From Bordetella petrii (GTDB lineage Bacteria; Pseudomonadota; Gammaproteobacteria; Burkholderiales; Burkholderiaceae_B), in assembly GCA_017745595.1 (NCBI GenBank), contig WMBV01000016.1:62001-126000 (forward strand): DNA of 64,000 bases. The letters run 5' to 3'. The translations under genes were made by a program, and so were the position numbers. Position 1 is the stretch's first letter, and each line of letters opens with the position of its first letter. Positions 26,606-35,063 of this stretch are shown in pieces. A model generated the notes under the pieces. It saw only the letters and a list, made by a program, of their open reading frames with translations, was not told the origin of the DNA and ran no database searches.

Positions 26606-27814
26606 CTACATATACCGTGCTATTTCCGCCAGAGCGGTCGCCGTTCCGTTTTCCCGCGACATGGCTTCCGCCACTGCCAAGGCGCGGGATCTGGCTTGCG
26701 TGGATTTGGCAAACTGCACGGCTTGCCGGATCGCGTCGGCGTCGAGCTGCTTGGTCGCAATCGGGGTTTTGGCCACGCCCAGGCGCGCCAGCTGATGCGC
26801 CCAGAAATACTGGTCGCCGGCGAATGGCAGCACGACAGAGGGAATGCCGGCACGGCATGCCGAATGGGTGGTGCCGCTGCCGCCGTGGTGAATCGCCATC
26901 GACACGCGCGGAAACAGCCGGCCATGAGGCGTGTTGCCGATAGCCAGCCAATTTTCCGGCAACGGAAAATCCGGCAAGCCGGACCAGCCCGGATAAAACA
27001 GAACGCGCTCCCCTTGCAGGCCCTCAAGCAGCGTCTGCAGCAAGGCATCCCGGTCGAATCCCATCATGCTGCCGAACCCCAGGTATACAGGCGGCTCGCC
27101 GGCGTTCAGAAAATGCTCCAGCTCGGCGGCGGGCGACCAGGCAGCCGCGGGTTCGAGCCATTGCCCGCACAGTGTCGCGTTGTCTGGCCAATCCGTCGGC
27201 GCAGGCAGCAATGCCGCAGACACGCCATACAGCATGGGATGCCTGGTCCAGAGGCTGTGGCGCGGCCCCAGCCCCAGTACCTGCTTGCGGGCGCGGTTGA
27301 CCGACTTTCTAAAAGAAAGCCACAGCATCCAGTTGACCAGGTGATGGCTGGCTTTATTCAGGCCGGGCGGCAGTTTACCGGCAGGGAGAAAGGGCGATGG
27401 AAACGCGCGGGTGGGCGAAATAGGGATCATGCCGGCGCCGATCACGGGAATGCGCAGGTGTTCGGCGATAGACAGGCCCACGAATGCCGTCAGCCCAGAG
27501 ACGATGATTCCATCGCAGTCCGCCGCGGCGCCGGCGGCTTGCCGCATCCAGCTTTCGGCCTGGGCATTGGCGATGCCAGACAAGGCCGCGACCGTGGCGT
27601 TGACCCCTTTCCCCTGCGCAACCAAATCTGCGAGGTTTGCTTGAATGTCTCCGCTCAATGCCGCGTGCGGCACCGCCAGGCTTCGGGCGCTTGCAAGCGT
27701 ATTCTTATCGGCGAGCAGCAAGGCTTCATGCCCGGCGTCCATCAAGGCGCGGCAGAGCGCCGCGATGGGCCGCGTGTCGCCTTCGGTGCCGTAGGTCAGG
27801 GCCAGCAGCTTCAC
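26606..27814 (-). CDS. UGT-type glycosyltransferase (GT1 family)
   Basis: 402 residues with a GT-B fold. The N-terminus KLLALTYGTEGDTRPIAALC is typical of sterol/macrolide glucosyltransferases. The donor-site signature is MAIHHGGSGTTHSACRAGIP followed by LPFAGDQYFWA. It likely moves a sugar from a nucleotide donor to a lipid, sterol or drug-like acceptor. A GTG start at 27814 overlaps the TetR stop (GTGA), with AAGGAA about eight bases upstream, so the two genes are translationally coupled. TetR pairing suggests inducible modification of a toxic compound; the acceptor is unknown. Confidence 0.88.
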   Translation of the reverse strand: MKLLALTYGTEGDTRPIAALCRALMDAGHEALLLADKNTLASARSLAVPHAALSGDIQANLADLVAQGKGVNATVAALSGIANAQAESWMRQAAGAAADCDGIIVSGLTAFVGLSIAEHLRIPVIGAGMIPISPTRAFPSPFLPAGKLPPGLNKASHHLVNWMLWLSFRKSVNRARKQVLGLGPRHSLWTRHPMLYGVSAALLPAPTDWPDNATLCGQWLEPAAAWSPAAELEHFLNAGEPPVYLGFGSMMGFDRDALLQTLLEGLQGERVLFYPGWSGLPDFPLPENWLAIGNTPHGRLFPRVSMAIHHGGSGTTHSACRAGIPSVVLPFAGDQYFWAHQLARLGVAKTPIATKQLDADAIRQAVQFAKSTQARSRALAVAEAMSRENGTATALAEIARYM

Positions 27815-28440
27815 GATGCATTTCCTTTTTTGGCATTGCGTGGCGAACACCCTTGCAGAAAGATGTCCAGCGCGGATGAGAATTCCGTGCTTAAAGACAG
27901 GGAGGGGTCGTTAAGCCACCGCATCAGCGCGCCCAAATACAGATGATGAAACATCGTGGCCAGATGCAATGCCTGAAGATCGGCGCGGATTTTGCCCGAT
28001 GCCTGGCTGTTGCCGATCATCTGCGCGTAGAGCGTCAACAGGCCATTGCCGCCATCGCCATTGGCCGCTTCGGGCGGCTGCAGGTTGATGAAACAGAACC
28101 GCAAATATGCGGGAAGCAAATCCCGTTGCGGCGTACACCAGCGGGCGGACAGTTCCAGTAGCTGGGCCGCGCCCGCGGCAAACTCTAGGCTGGCCGCGGC
28201 GGCCAGTGGAAGACTTCCCAAGTCGCGTTCCAGTTCTTGGTGTATCCACGCGGCCAATATATGGTCTTTGGTGGGGAAGTGGTTATAGAGCGTGCCCCGC
28301 GCCACGTCCGCCGCCTGCGCGATGTGATCCATCGTGACGGCTTCGTAGCCATCTCGTTGGAAGAGTTGCCCGGCAAGGGTCGTGATGGTTACGCGCGCGC
28401 TTTGCCGCTTGCGTGCTCGCCGGCTGGTGGGGGCAGTCAT
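27811..28440 (-). CDS. TetR-family transcriptional regulator
   Basis: 209 residues. The N-terminal helix-turn-helix is clear (GYEAVTMDHIAQAADVARGTLYNHFPTKDHIL in pieces, residues ~30-61), followed by a helical ligand domain of no obvious subfamily. It heads a two-gene operon with the glycosyltransferase. A large inverted repeat 11 bases upstream is a likely autoregulatory operator. Confidence 0.93.
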   Translation of the reverse strand: MTAPTSRRARKRQSARVTITTLAGQLFQRDGYEAVTMDHIAQAADVARGTLYNHFPTKDHILAAWIHQELERDLGSLPLAAAASLEFAAGAAQLLELSARWCTPQRDLLPAYLRFCFINLQPPEAANGDGGNGLLTLYAQMIGNSQASGKIRADLQALHLATMFHHLYLGALMRWLNDPSLSLSTEFSSALDIFLQGCSPRNAKKGNAS

Positions 28441-28451
28441 TGGGTTGAAAT

Positions 28452-28489
28452 AAATTAGACAAAGTACAAAATTATACTCTGTCTAATTT
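28452..28489. promoter_or_regulatory. Inverted-repeat operator upstream of tetR
   Basis: Two perfect 10-base arms, AAATTAGACA and TGTCTAATTT, are separated by 18 bases, with inner arms AGTA/TACT in register. The 38-base site is AT-rich in GC-rich DNA and lies 12 bases before the tetR start. Its size suits two TetR dimers. Confidence 0.65.
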
Positions 28490-28541
28490 CATGCCGATCC
28501 GTGCCGCCCCAGGGCCTAACGGCCGAGGGCCGCGGTCACTC

Positions 28542-30557
28542 TCAAAGCTTGCGCGCCAGCGCCTCTGCTTCGTAGATCGCGTCGCTGATCCGCCGCGGCG
28601 CCACGGCATCGCCGATCAGGTGCGCTTCCAGGGCCGGATAGCGTTCGCGCAGTGCGTGATAGAGCCCGTCTTCTGCCCGTGCGCCATTGATCAGGACCAG
28701 CGCGCCCAGATCGCCCAGCGCCGTTTGTTCTTTCGTGTAGATGTCTTCATACACGATGCCGTGGTCGTCCACGCGGCGCAATTCGGCATTGGGGATGAAG
28801 GTCACGCCGGCCCGCCGCAGCATGCCATAGACTTTGCTCCAGTCGCGGCTGGCCGACAGATTGGCCAGCGGCTGGCCGAGCTGGGTCAGGAACGACACCG
28901 CCCAACCCTGCTGCGCCAGATATTCGCTGACCAGGGCGGCATGCCGGGCGCCCATCGTATCGACGACTACCGCGTTCCTGCCCTGGCCGGCTTGCAGCGG
29001 CTCGCGCTCGCCCAGCACGTCTTCGTGGCTGTATATCCAGTCCGCGTCGGCGCCGTCCAGCGCCGGGCCGCCCCATTTGGCCGGCTGCAGCGGCGACCAG
29101 CCGTGCCGCAGCGGCCGCGAGCCTGTCGCCACCACCACGCAGTCGTAGCCCGCTTCGACCAAAAGTTCTGGCGTTGCCTCGCTTTCCAGGTAGATGTCGG
29201 CCGGGGTGTCGCGCAACTGCGCGATCATCCAGGTGACGATGTCGGTGAGTTCGCGCGCGCTGCGCGCGCGCCCCATCTGCGCCACCTGGCCGCCCAGTTG
29301 CGCCGTCCGCTCGATGAGCGTGACCCGGTGGCCGCGCTGCGAGGCGGTCAGCGCGGCGCGCAGCCCGGCGGGCCCCGACCCGACGACGGCCACGTTCTTG
29401 ACGGTTTGCGCCGGAGGCAACTGCGCTTCGGACAGCTCGCGTTCGCGGCCCACCGAAGGGTTGTGCACGCAGGCCAGCGGCGCGTGGGCGAAGATGGATG
29501 CCATGCACCAGTTGGCGCCCACGCAGGGCCGGATGGTTTCCGGCTGGCCGATCTGCGCCTTGCGCGCCCAGAACGCGTCGGCGATCAGGGCGCGCGTCAT
29601 GCCGACGAAATCGCAATCGCCGGCCCGCAGGATGCCTTCGGCTTCGTCGGGGGTGGTGATGCGCCCGACGCCCACGACGGGCACGTTCAGGCGTGCCTTG
29701 ACCACTCGCGTGGCCGGCATTTCGAAGCCGTGTTCGTGCGGCGACGACGGGTAGATCAGCATCCGGTTCAGATAGGTGCCATGGGCACAGGACACATAGT
29801 CCAGCCGGCCGCTGGCGGTCAGGTGCCGGGCGATGTCGGCCCAGTCTCCGGGGCCCAGGCCGCCTTCCATGCTGTCGTCGCTGTTGAGCCGTATGCCGAC
29901 GATGGGCTCGCTGCCGAGTTCCTGCCGGATGGCCTCGATGATGCGCATGACAATGCGCATGCGGTTTTCCAGCGAGCCCCCATATTCGTCCTGGCGATGG
30001 TTGGTGGCTGGCGACAGAAACTGGTTCAGCAGGTATCCATGATGGGCGGCCGCGATCTCGACGCCGTCCAGGTTGCCTTCGATCGCGTACCGGGCCACGA
30101 TGCGGTAGCCGTCGATGATCTCCTCGATGTCCTCGCGGGTCATCACCTTGGGCATTTCCCGGTAGACAGAGCAGGGGATCGACGACGGCGCCAGCACGGG
30201 CAGCCGGCTGGTGACGCTGTCGGTCTGCCGTCCCCGGTGCCACGGCTGGGCCAGCACCAGCGTGCCGTGCTGGTGGACGGCCGCCGCGATCTTCTTGTAT
30301 TCAGAGATGATGCGCGGATCGAACCCGAAAGGCTTGCCGGGATAGGGCAGCGTGGTCGGGTGGACGGCCGTGGCTTCCATGGTGATGATGCCCACGCCGC
30401 CCCGGGCCCGCTCGGCGTAGTAATCCAGATGTTCCTGCGTGAACAGATGGTCTTTCACCAACTGTGTCACATGGGCGGTCATCCAGATACGGTTCTTGGT
30501 CGTTTTCCGGCCCAACTGGGCCGGGCCGAGCAACCTGGGGTAACGGGTCGTGGTCAT
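28542..30557 (-). CDS. NADH:flavin oxidoreductase, FadH/TMADH-like
   Basis: 671 residues in three parts: an Old Yellow Enzyme TIM barrel binding FMN (~1-340; AAHHGYLLNQFLSPATNHRQDEYGG in pieces), an Fe-S segment, and FAD- and NAD-binding Rossmann domains (VAVVGSGPAGLRAALTASQRG). The Fe-S motif reads C345-V-G-A-N-W-C351 with C363, so Ala348 replaces the second of four cysteines found in FadH and trimethylamine dehydrogenase. The same replacement is known in some TMADH-like demethylases. It probably reduces an enoate or demethylates an amine. It is last in a minus-strand group with the Bug receptor (18 bases away) and the TcuA-like gene. Confidence 0.88.
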   Translation of the reverse strand: MTTTRYPRLLGPAQLGRKTTKNRIWMTAHVTQLVKDHLFTQEHLDYYAERARGGVGIITMEATAVHPTTLPYPGKPFGFDPRIISEYKKIAAAVHQHGTLVLAQPWHRGRQTDSVTSRLPVLAPSSIPCSVYREMPKVMTREDIEEIIDGYRIVARYAIEGNLDGVEIAAAHHGYLLNQFLSPATNHRQDEYGGSLENRMRIVMRIIEAIRQELGSEPIVGIRLNSDDSMEGGLGPGDWADIARHLTASGRLDYVSCAHGTYLNRMLIYPSSPHEHGFEMPATRVVKARLNVPVVGVGRITTPDEAEGILRAGDCDFVGMTRALIADAFWARKAQIGQPETIRPCVGANWCMASIFAHAPLACVHNPSVGRERELSEAQLPPAQTVKNVAVVGSGPAGLRAALTASQRGHRVTLIERTAQLGGQVAQMGRARSARELTDIVTWMIAQLRDTPADIYLESEATPELLVEAGYDCVVVATGSRPLRHGWSPLQPAKWGGPALDGADADWIYSHEDVLGEREPLQAGQGRNAVVVDTMGARHAALVSEYLAQQGWAVSFLTQLGQPLANLSASRDWSKVYGMLRRAGVTFIPNAELRRVDDHGIVYEDIYTKEQTALGDLGALVLINGARAEDGLYHALRERYPALEAHLIGDAVAPRRISDAIYEAEALARKL

Positions 30558-30575
30558 GGTTCCTGCGACGATGCT

Positions 30576-31562
30576 TTAGTTGATCCGGATATCGAGCTTC
30601 TTCACGATCGGCGACAGGCGTTCGTTTTCGGCCTTGAGCGTCGCGGCGGCTTCGGCCGGCGAACTGGCCACCACCATCAGGCCCTGCTCATCGGCCTTTT
30701 TCAACACCTCGGGCGACTTCAGCGTGTCGCGCACCGCCTGGCTCAGCTTCTCGACGACATCGCCCGGGGTGCCGGCCGGCGCCACGATGATCTGCATCGT
30801 GGCCGTTTCGAAGCCCGGATAACCCGACTCGGCAATGGTGGGAACGTCCGGCAGCAGGCTCAGGCGCTTCGGCGTCGATACCGCCAGCGCCTTGGTCCGG
30901 CCATCGGCGGTCATCGCGGGCACGTTGCTGGCCGCCGCGTACATCGCGTCGATCTGGCCGCCCAGCAGGTCCTGCACGGCGGGCGCGTCGCCGCGGTACG
31001 GAATATGGCGCACGTTGATGCCGGCCGCCTGGTTGAACAGCTCGCCGGTCAGGTGGCTGGGCGTGCCCACGCCGGGCGAGCCGAACGTCAGCTTGCCGTC
31101 GCCGCCCTTGGCCTGCTTGACGTAATCCTGCAAGGTGTTGGCCTTGAGGTTCGACTGGACCACCACCACGAACGGCTGGCTGGCGACGTGGCTTACCGGC
31201 GTCAGCTGGGTGTCCGGCTTGTAGGTCAGGTTCGGGTTGAGCATCGGCAGGATGACCAGCGAGCCGGTCAGGCAATAGCACAGCGTGTAGCCGTCCGGCT
31301 CGGCATTGGCCACGTAGTTGGTGGCGATGGTGCCGGACGCGCCCGCGCGGTTCTCGACCACGACGGGCTGGCCCAGGCGTTCGGCCATGCCCTGCGCCAC
31401 CACGCGACCCATGGCATCCGACGATCCGCCCGCCGGAAACGGAATCACCAGCCTGATCGGCTTTTCCGGGAAGGCCGCGGTCGCGGCGCCCGCCATGCCC
31501 AGGGAAACCAGGGTGCCGGCCAGCGTCCTGGCCAGCAGGGATTTGAGCGTCGTGTTGAACAT
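30576..31562 (-). CDS. Bug-family periplasmic solute receptor
   Basis: 328 residues. Signal peptide ends GAATAA-F, then the classical Bug motifs FPEKPIRLVIPFPAGGSSD, VVVENRAGASG and LPDVPTIAESGYPGFE. It binds a carboxylate (or neutral analogue) in the periplasm. No tctAB pair lies beside it, so it may feed a remote transporter or a sensor, as many orphan Bug proteins do. The start at 31562 has AGGAG upstream, better placed than the in-frame ATG at 31580. Confidence 0.92.
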   Translation of the reverse strand: MFNTTLKSLLARTLAGTLVSLGMAGAATAAFPEKPIRLVIPFPAGGSSDAMGRVVAQGMAERLGQPVVVENRAGASGTIATNYVANAEPDGYTLCYCLTGSLVILPMLNPNLTYKPDTQLTPVSHVASQPFVVVVQSNLKANTLQDYVKQAKGGDGKLTFGSPGVGTPSHLTGELFNQAAGINVRHIPYRGDAPAVQDLLGGQIDAMYAAASNVPAMTADGRTKALAVSTPKRLSLLPDVPTIAESGYPGFETATMQIIVAPAGTPGDVVEKLSQAVRDTLKSPEVLKKADEQGLMVVASSPAEAAATLKAENERLSPIVKKLDIRIN

Positions 31563-31697
31563 GTTGATTGTGCTCCTCATTGTGGAATTAAAGATTCGCG
31601 CGGCTTCTACGGCGTGCCGCTACAGTGCGGGAATGATTCGATGCCGAGGCAGGCGCAGAGTCGCCGCCATCGTGTTGTCTCCTCTTTTTTCTTCGAA

Positions 31698-33155
31698 TTA
31701 CCGGGGCTGCGTGGCGTCGCGTCCGGCGATGCGGCCGAACACCAGGCCCTTGAGCACCGAGGTGGCGCCGGTATAGGTGCCGTAGTAAAGGCCCTGCACT
31801 TCGCCGACTGCGTACAGGCCGGGAATGGCCGAGCCTTCTTTGTTCAGTACCCGGGCCTTGGGGTCGGTTTTCAGGCCGCCGAACGTGAAGACAATGGACG
31901 AAATGATCGGGTATGCCTCGAACGGCCCCGTGTTGACCGGCCGCGCCCAGTTGGACTTGCGCGGGTGGACGCCCGAGGTCGCCATGCCGTCGAGCCGGGT
32001 CGAATCGAATTCCCCGCTGGCCGGGCAGGCGGCGTTGTACTGCTCGACGGTCTGCTCCAGGATTTCTTCCGGGATGTTCAGCTTGCGCGCGAGTTCGCGG
32101 ATCGTGGGCGCTTCGATGGGCGCTTGTTCGGTGCGGATGGCGACCGAGCGGTGCGGCACGTCTTTGGCCTTGGCGTCCAGGATCACGTAGGCCAGGCCGG
32201 CGGGCTGCGCGAAGATGTTGCGCGTCACCGTTTCATAGGTTTCGTCGGTGGGCCCGGGCCCTTCGTCGACGAAGCGGTGGCCGTCTTTGTTGACCAGGAT
32301 GCCGTACGGATAGATGTACATGGACGGGCCGGCGCGCTTGGAGCGCGGGTCCATGGGCGAGGCGTGGTAGCTGCCGAAATCGCCGCAAGGCGCGGCACCG
32401 ATGTCCAGCGCCATCTGGATTCCTTCGCCCTTGTTGTAGCTGCCGCCGCGCGACATCGGGCGCAAGTACAGCGAACGCGGTCCGATGTAGCGGGTCAGCA
32501 TTTCGGCGTTGCCCTGGAAGCCGCCGCACGCCAGAATGACCGCGCCGGCCTTCATGCAGACGGGCTGCGTGCCGTTGGCCACGCCGCGCAAGCCTTCGAC
32601 GCGGCCGTCCTCGGACACGCACAGGGACGTGGCGGACGTGTTGTACAGCACGGTCCCCCCGTTGTCGGCGAAGCTCTTCGACAACGATTCGAGCAGCGCC
32701 AGCCCGCCGCCGTTGGGGCTGATGCGCGGCTGTACCGAAGTGGGGAAGGGCCGGTCCAGCGTCACGAACTGCACGCCATGCTTGCCCAGCCACTCCAGGG
32801 TGTCGGGGGCGTGCTCGGACAGTTCGGCGACAACGTTGGGGTCGACGAAGCTCAAGGTCTTGGCCGCGCCGCTCCAGTCGGCGGGGTCGCGGGTCAGTTC
32901 GGCGACGATGGTCGGGTCCATGTAGCCGCCGGCGTTTTCGGCGAAATGCTCTTCGAAGTCATCGGAAACGACCTCGGGCGACTTCATGCGGAACCAGGCA
33001 CCCGTATAGCGCGTGTTGCCCCCGGACTCGTCCGGCGTGGCCCGTTCCCAGATGGCCACGCGCGCGCCGGCTTCCTGCGCCGCCACGGCCGCGGACAGCC
33101 CGGCGCCGCCCGCGCCTACGACGATCACGTCGTATTGATCTTGATGCTTTTCCAT
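31698..33155 (-). CDS. FAD-dependent dehydrogenase, TcuA/fumarate-reductase family
   Basis: 485 residues. N-terminal FAD site DVIVVGAGGAGLSAAVAAQE; substrate-domain motifs ACGGFQGNAEM, GPRSLYLRPMSRGG and C-terminal AVGEVQGLYYGTYTGATSVL. This is the TcuA (tricarballylate dehydrogenase) branch of the succinate dehydrogenase/fumarate reductase flavoproteins. TcuA oxidises tricarballylate to cis-aconitate. A paralogue with about half of residues identical lies at 60155-61618. It has a GGAGTAAGC ribosome site. An AATCTGT-type motif also found at the aconitase/GntR promoter lies ~200 bases upstream. No TcuB partner is seen. Confidence 0.85.
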   Translation of the reverse strand: MEKHQDQYDVIVVGAGGAGLSAAVAAQEAGARVAIWERATPDESGGNTRYTGAWFRMKSPEVVSDDFEEHFAENAGGYMDPTIVAELTRDPADWSGAAKTLSFVDPNVVAELSEHAPDTLEWLGKHGVQFVTLDRPFPTSVQPRISPNGGGLALLESLSKSFADNGGTVLYNTSATSLCVSEDGRVEGLRGVANGTQPVCMKAGAVILACGGFQGNAEMLTRYIGPRSLYLRPMSRGGSYNKGEGIQMALDIGAAPCGDFGSYHASPMDPRSKRAGPSMYIYPYGILVNKDGHRFVDEGPGPTDETYETVTRNIFAQPAGLAYVILDAKAKDVPHRSVAIRTEQAPIEAPTIRELARKLNIPEEILEQTVEQYNAACPASGEFDSTRLDGMATSGVHPRKSNWARPVNTGPFEAYPIISSIVFTFGGLKTDPKARVLNKEGSAIPGLYAVGEVQGLYYGTYTGATSVLKGLVFGRIAGRDATQPR

Positions 33156-33592
33156 GCTTACTCCGGTCCAGTTATCGCACTCGATTTTTCAGTTCTTGCG
33201 GGTGCCCGCCGCGCGCGTCCAGGGCGCGCGGCCGGGCAGGCAGGTCGCGAAGGACGAACCCCGTCCGGGGTGTCGCCGCTTGTGTTTGTCTCCGGCGCCA
33301 TTTGCTTTTTGGCATCTGGCGGCCTTATTTCAGCTTCAATCAAAGCCCGCAATCTGTCAACTCTTTTGTGTTTTCCGCTGTGCCTCGCATACCGGTCTAA
33401 ATCGCGGAAAGCGTGATTTTACGGGGTAGCCAGGTGGAATTTGCCAAATGCCAGGGGGGTGACGTGGTTCTGTAACCCTGTACAATGTTGACACTCGGAA
33501 GCCCGGAGCCCGGATTTTTCGAACCCATCCGCCGCGGCGGCCCGCAGGGGCACGCCCGACCGCTTAACCATTCATCCACGGGAATTTCACTG
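33156..33592. promoter_or_regulatory. Divergent intergenic region, TcuA-like / hydrolase
   Basis: 437 bases without a convincing gene. AATCTGTCAACTCTTTTGT at 33351-33369 resembles the repeated motif at 37.8-38.0 kb. For the plus-strand operon, TACAAT at 33481-33486 with GTGACG 16 bases upstream is a plausible promoter, giving a ~100-base leader. Near the minus-strand gene the DNA is GC-rich with no obvious structure. Confidence 0.45.
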
Positions 33593-34180
33593 ATGAGCAC
33601 CACGCCCGCCTTGACCCTAGACCCCAAAACGACCGCCCTGGTCCTGATTGACCTGCAGCACGGCATCGTTTCGATGAACGTGAAGCCCAACCCCAGCGCC
33701 GAGGTCGTCGCGCGCGGCGCACGCCTGGCCGCGGCTTTCCGCGAGCAGCAAGCCACGGTCGTGCTGGTGACCGTGGGCAACCTGGCCGACGGCCGCGACG
33801 CGCTGGCTCCGCTGACGGACCTGCCGCCCGCCGCCGCGGGCGCGAAGCCCGCCAATTGGTCCGAGCTGGTACCTGAACTGAACCGGCAGGCGAGCGACAT
33901 CCTGATCGCGAAGCGCCAGTGGGGCGCGTTCTACGGCACTGAGCTCGATCTGCAATTGCGCCGCCGCGGCATCAAGACCATCGTGCTGGCCGGGCTGTCG
34001 ACCAACGTCGGCGTAGAGTCCACCGCGCGCGACGCGTTCGAGCGCGGCTACGACCAGGTATTCGTGGCCGACGCCATGGCCAGCCCCTCGGACGAGGCGC
34101 ACGCCAACACACTCAAGTACACCTTCCCCCGCATGGGCCGCATCCGCGGCACGGAAGACGTACTGGCCGCGCTAAAGTAA
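33593..34180 (+). CDS. Isochorismatase-like hydrolase lacking the nucleophilic Cys
   Basis: 195 residues of the isochorismatase/nicotinamidase superfamily: D20 in ALVLIDLQHG, K107 in IAKRQWGAFYGTELD, and GLSTNVGVESTARDAFERGY. At the usual Cys position the sequence has Gly140 (TNVGVESTA), as in EntB/PhzD-type isochorismatases that hydrolyse vinyl ethers rather than amides. The cis-peptide and TARDA parts are kept. It is followed 32 bases later by a racemase-family gene, likely in one operon. The substrate is unknown. Confidence 0.85.
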   Translation: MSTTPALTLDPKTTALVLIDLQHGIVSMNVKPNPSAEVVARGARLAAAFREQQATVVLVTVGNLADGRDALAPLTDLPPAAAGAKPANWSELVPELNRQASDILIAKRQWGAFYGTELDLQLRRRGIKTIVLAGLSTNVGVESTARDAFERGYDQVFVADAMASPSDEAHANTLKYTFPRMGRIRGTEDVLAALK

Positions 34181-34212
34181 AAACCGCGAACCGCGGGACG
34201 GAGGAGACGCAC

Positions 34213-35046
34213 ATGAAAATCTGGCACCAGAGCTTTACCGACCTGGACAAGTTTCCGTTCTATCGGAACACGCTGAAGTCGCACGCGCGAGAGGTCGGCG
34301 GGGGCCAGTTTTCGGTCTCCGTCCACGGCCTGCGCCCCGGCACGTACCCGGAAGGCATCGCGCCGATGGAGTTCAACCGGCGCGGCGGGCTGCGCATGTT
34401 GAACATCCCGCAGGTGTGCGAGGCCGCGGTGGCGGCGCAGAAAGCCGGGTACGACGCCTTTGCGCTGGGCTGCTTCTTCGACCCCGGCCTGCGCGAAGCG
34501 CGATCGATGGTCGACATTCCCGTGGTCAGCCTGACCGAAAGCTGCATGCTGACCGCCTGTTCGCTGGGCCGGAAGTTCGCGCTGGTATCGCTGACCGAAT
34601 TCCAGCAGATGCTGACGCAAGACCTGGCCGCCCAGTACGGGCTGCAAGACCGCCTGGCGGGCGTGGTCGCCATGACGCCCGGCGTGGCATTGTTCGATCT
34701 CGAAAAAGAAGGCGAAGCCGCCGAATCCATCAAGCAGCGTTTCCGCGCGGCCGTCCACGAGGCCCTGAAGCTGGGCGCCGAGGTCATCATCCCGGGCGAC
34801 GGTATCCTGAACGAGTTCCTGGTGCGCCACAAAATGCTTTCGGTCGATGGGGCGGTGGTGCTGGATGCCCTGGGCCTGCTCTTCCATCACGCCGCTTTCT
34901 TTGCGCGCGCCCGGGCGGCCGGCTGCCTGGACGTCAGCCGCCGGTTGCTCTATGCCAAGCCCACCCAGGAAATGCTCGATCACGCCGGCGGGTTCAATGG
35001 CGCTTACCGCGCCGGCGAGTCGATGTTTTCCGGGGTGGGGCCCTGA
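34213..35046 (+). CDS. Asp/Glu/hydantoin racemase-superfamily protein
   Basis: 277 residues, with a strong GGAGGAG ribosome site. The fold is indicated by YDAFALGCFFDPGLREAR (first catalytic-type Cys, C87) and PVVSLTESCMLTACSLG. The second catalytic Cys of racemases and maleate isomerases normally sits in a G-C motif; here the strand reads VIIPGDGIL with Asp196, so a two-Cys racemase mechanism looks impossible. Decarboxylase-like or one-Cys chemistry is an alternative. It is paired with the isochorismatase-like gene. Confidence 0.78.
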   Translation: MKIWHQSFTDLDKFPFYRNTLKSHAREVGGGQFSVSVHGLRPGTYPEGIAPMEFNRRGGLRMLNIPQVCEAAVAAQKAGYDAFALGCFFDPGLREARSMVDIPVVSLTESCMLTACSLGRKFALVSLTEFQQMLTQDLAAQYGLQDRLAGVVAMTPGVALFDLEKEGEAAESIKQRFRAAVHEALKLGAEVIIPGDGILNEFLVRHKMLSVDGAVVLDALGLLFHHAAFFARARAAGCLDVSRRLLYAKPTQEMLDHAGGFNGAYRAGESMFSGVGP

Positions 35047-35063
35047 GCCCCCACGGCCGGGCG

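Noticed and set aside
28491-33416. 1641-codon plus-strand frame
   Set aside because: Runs antisense through three recognisable genes and two intergenic gaps; low-complexity, no family features.
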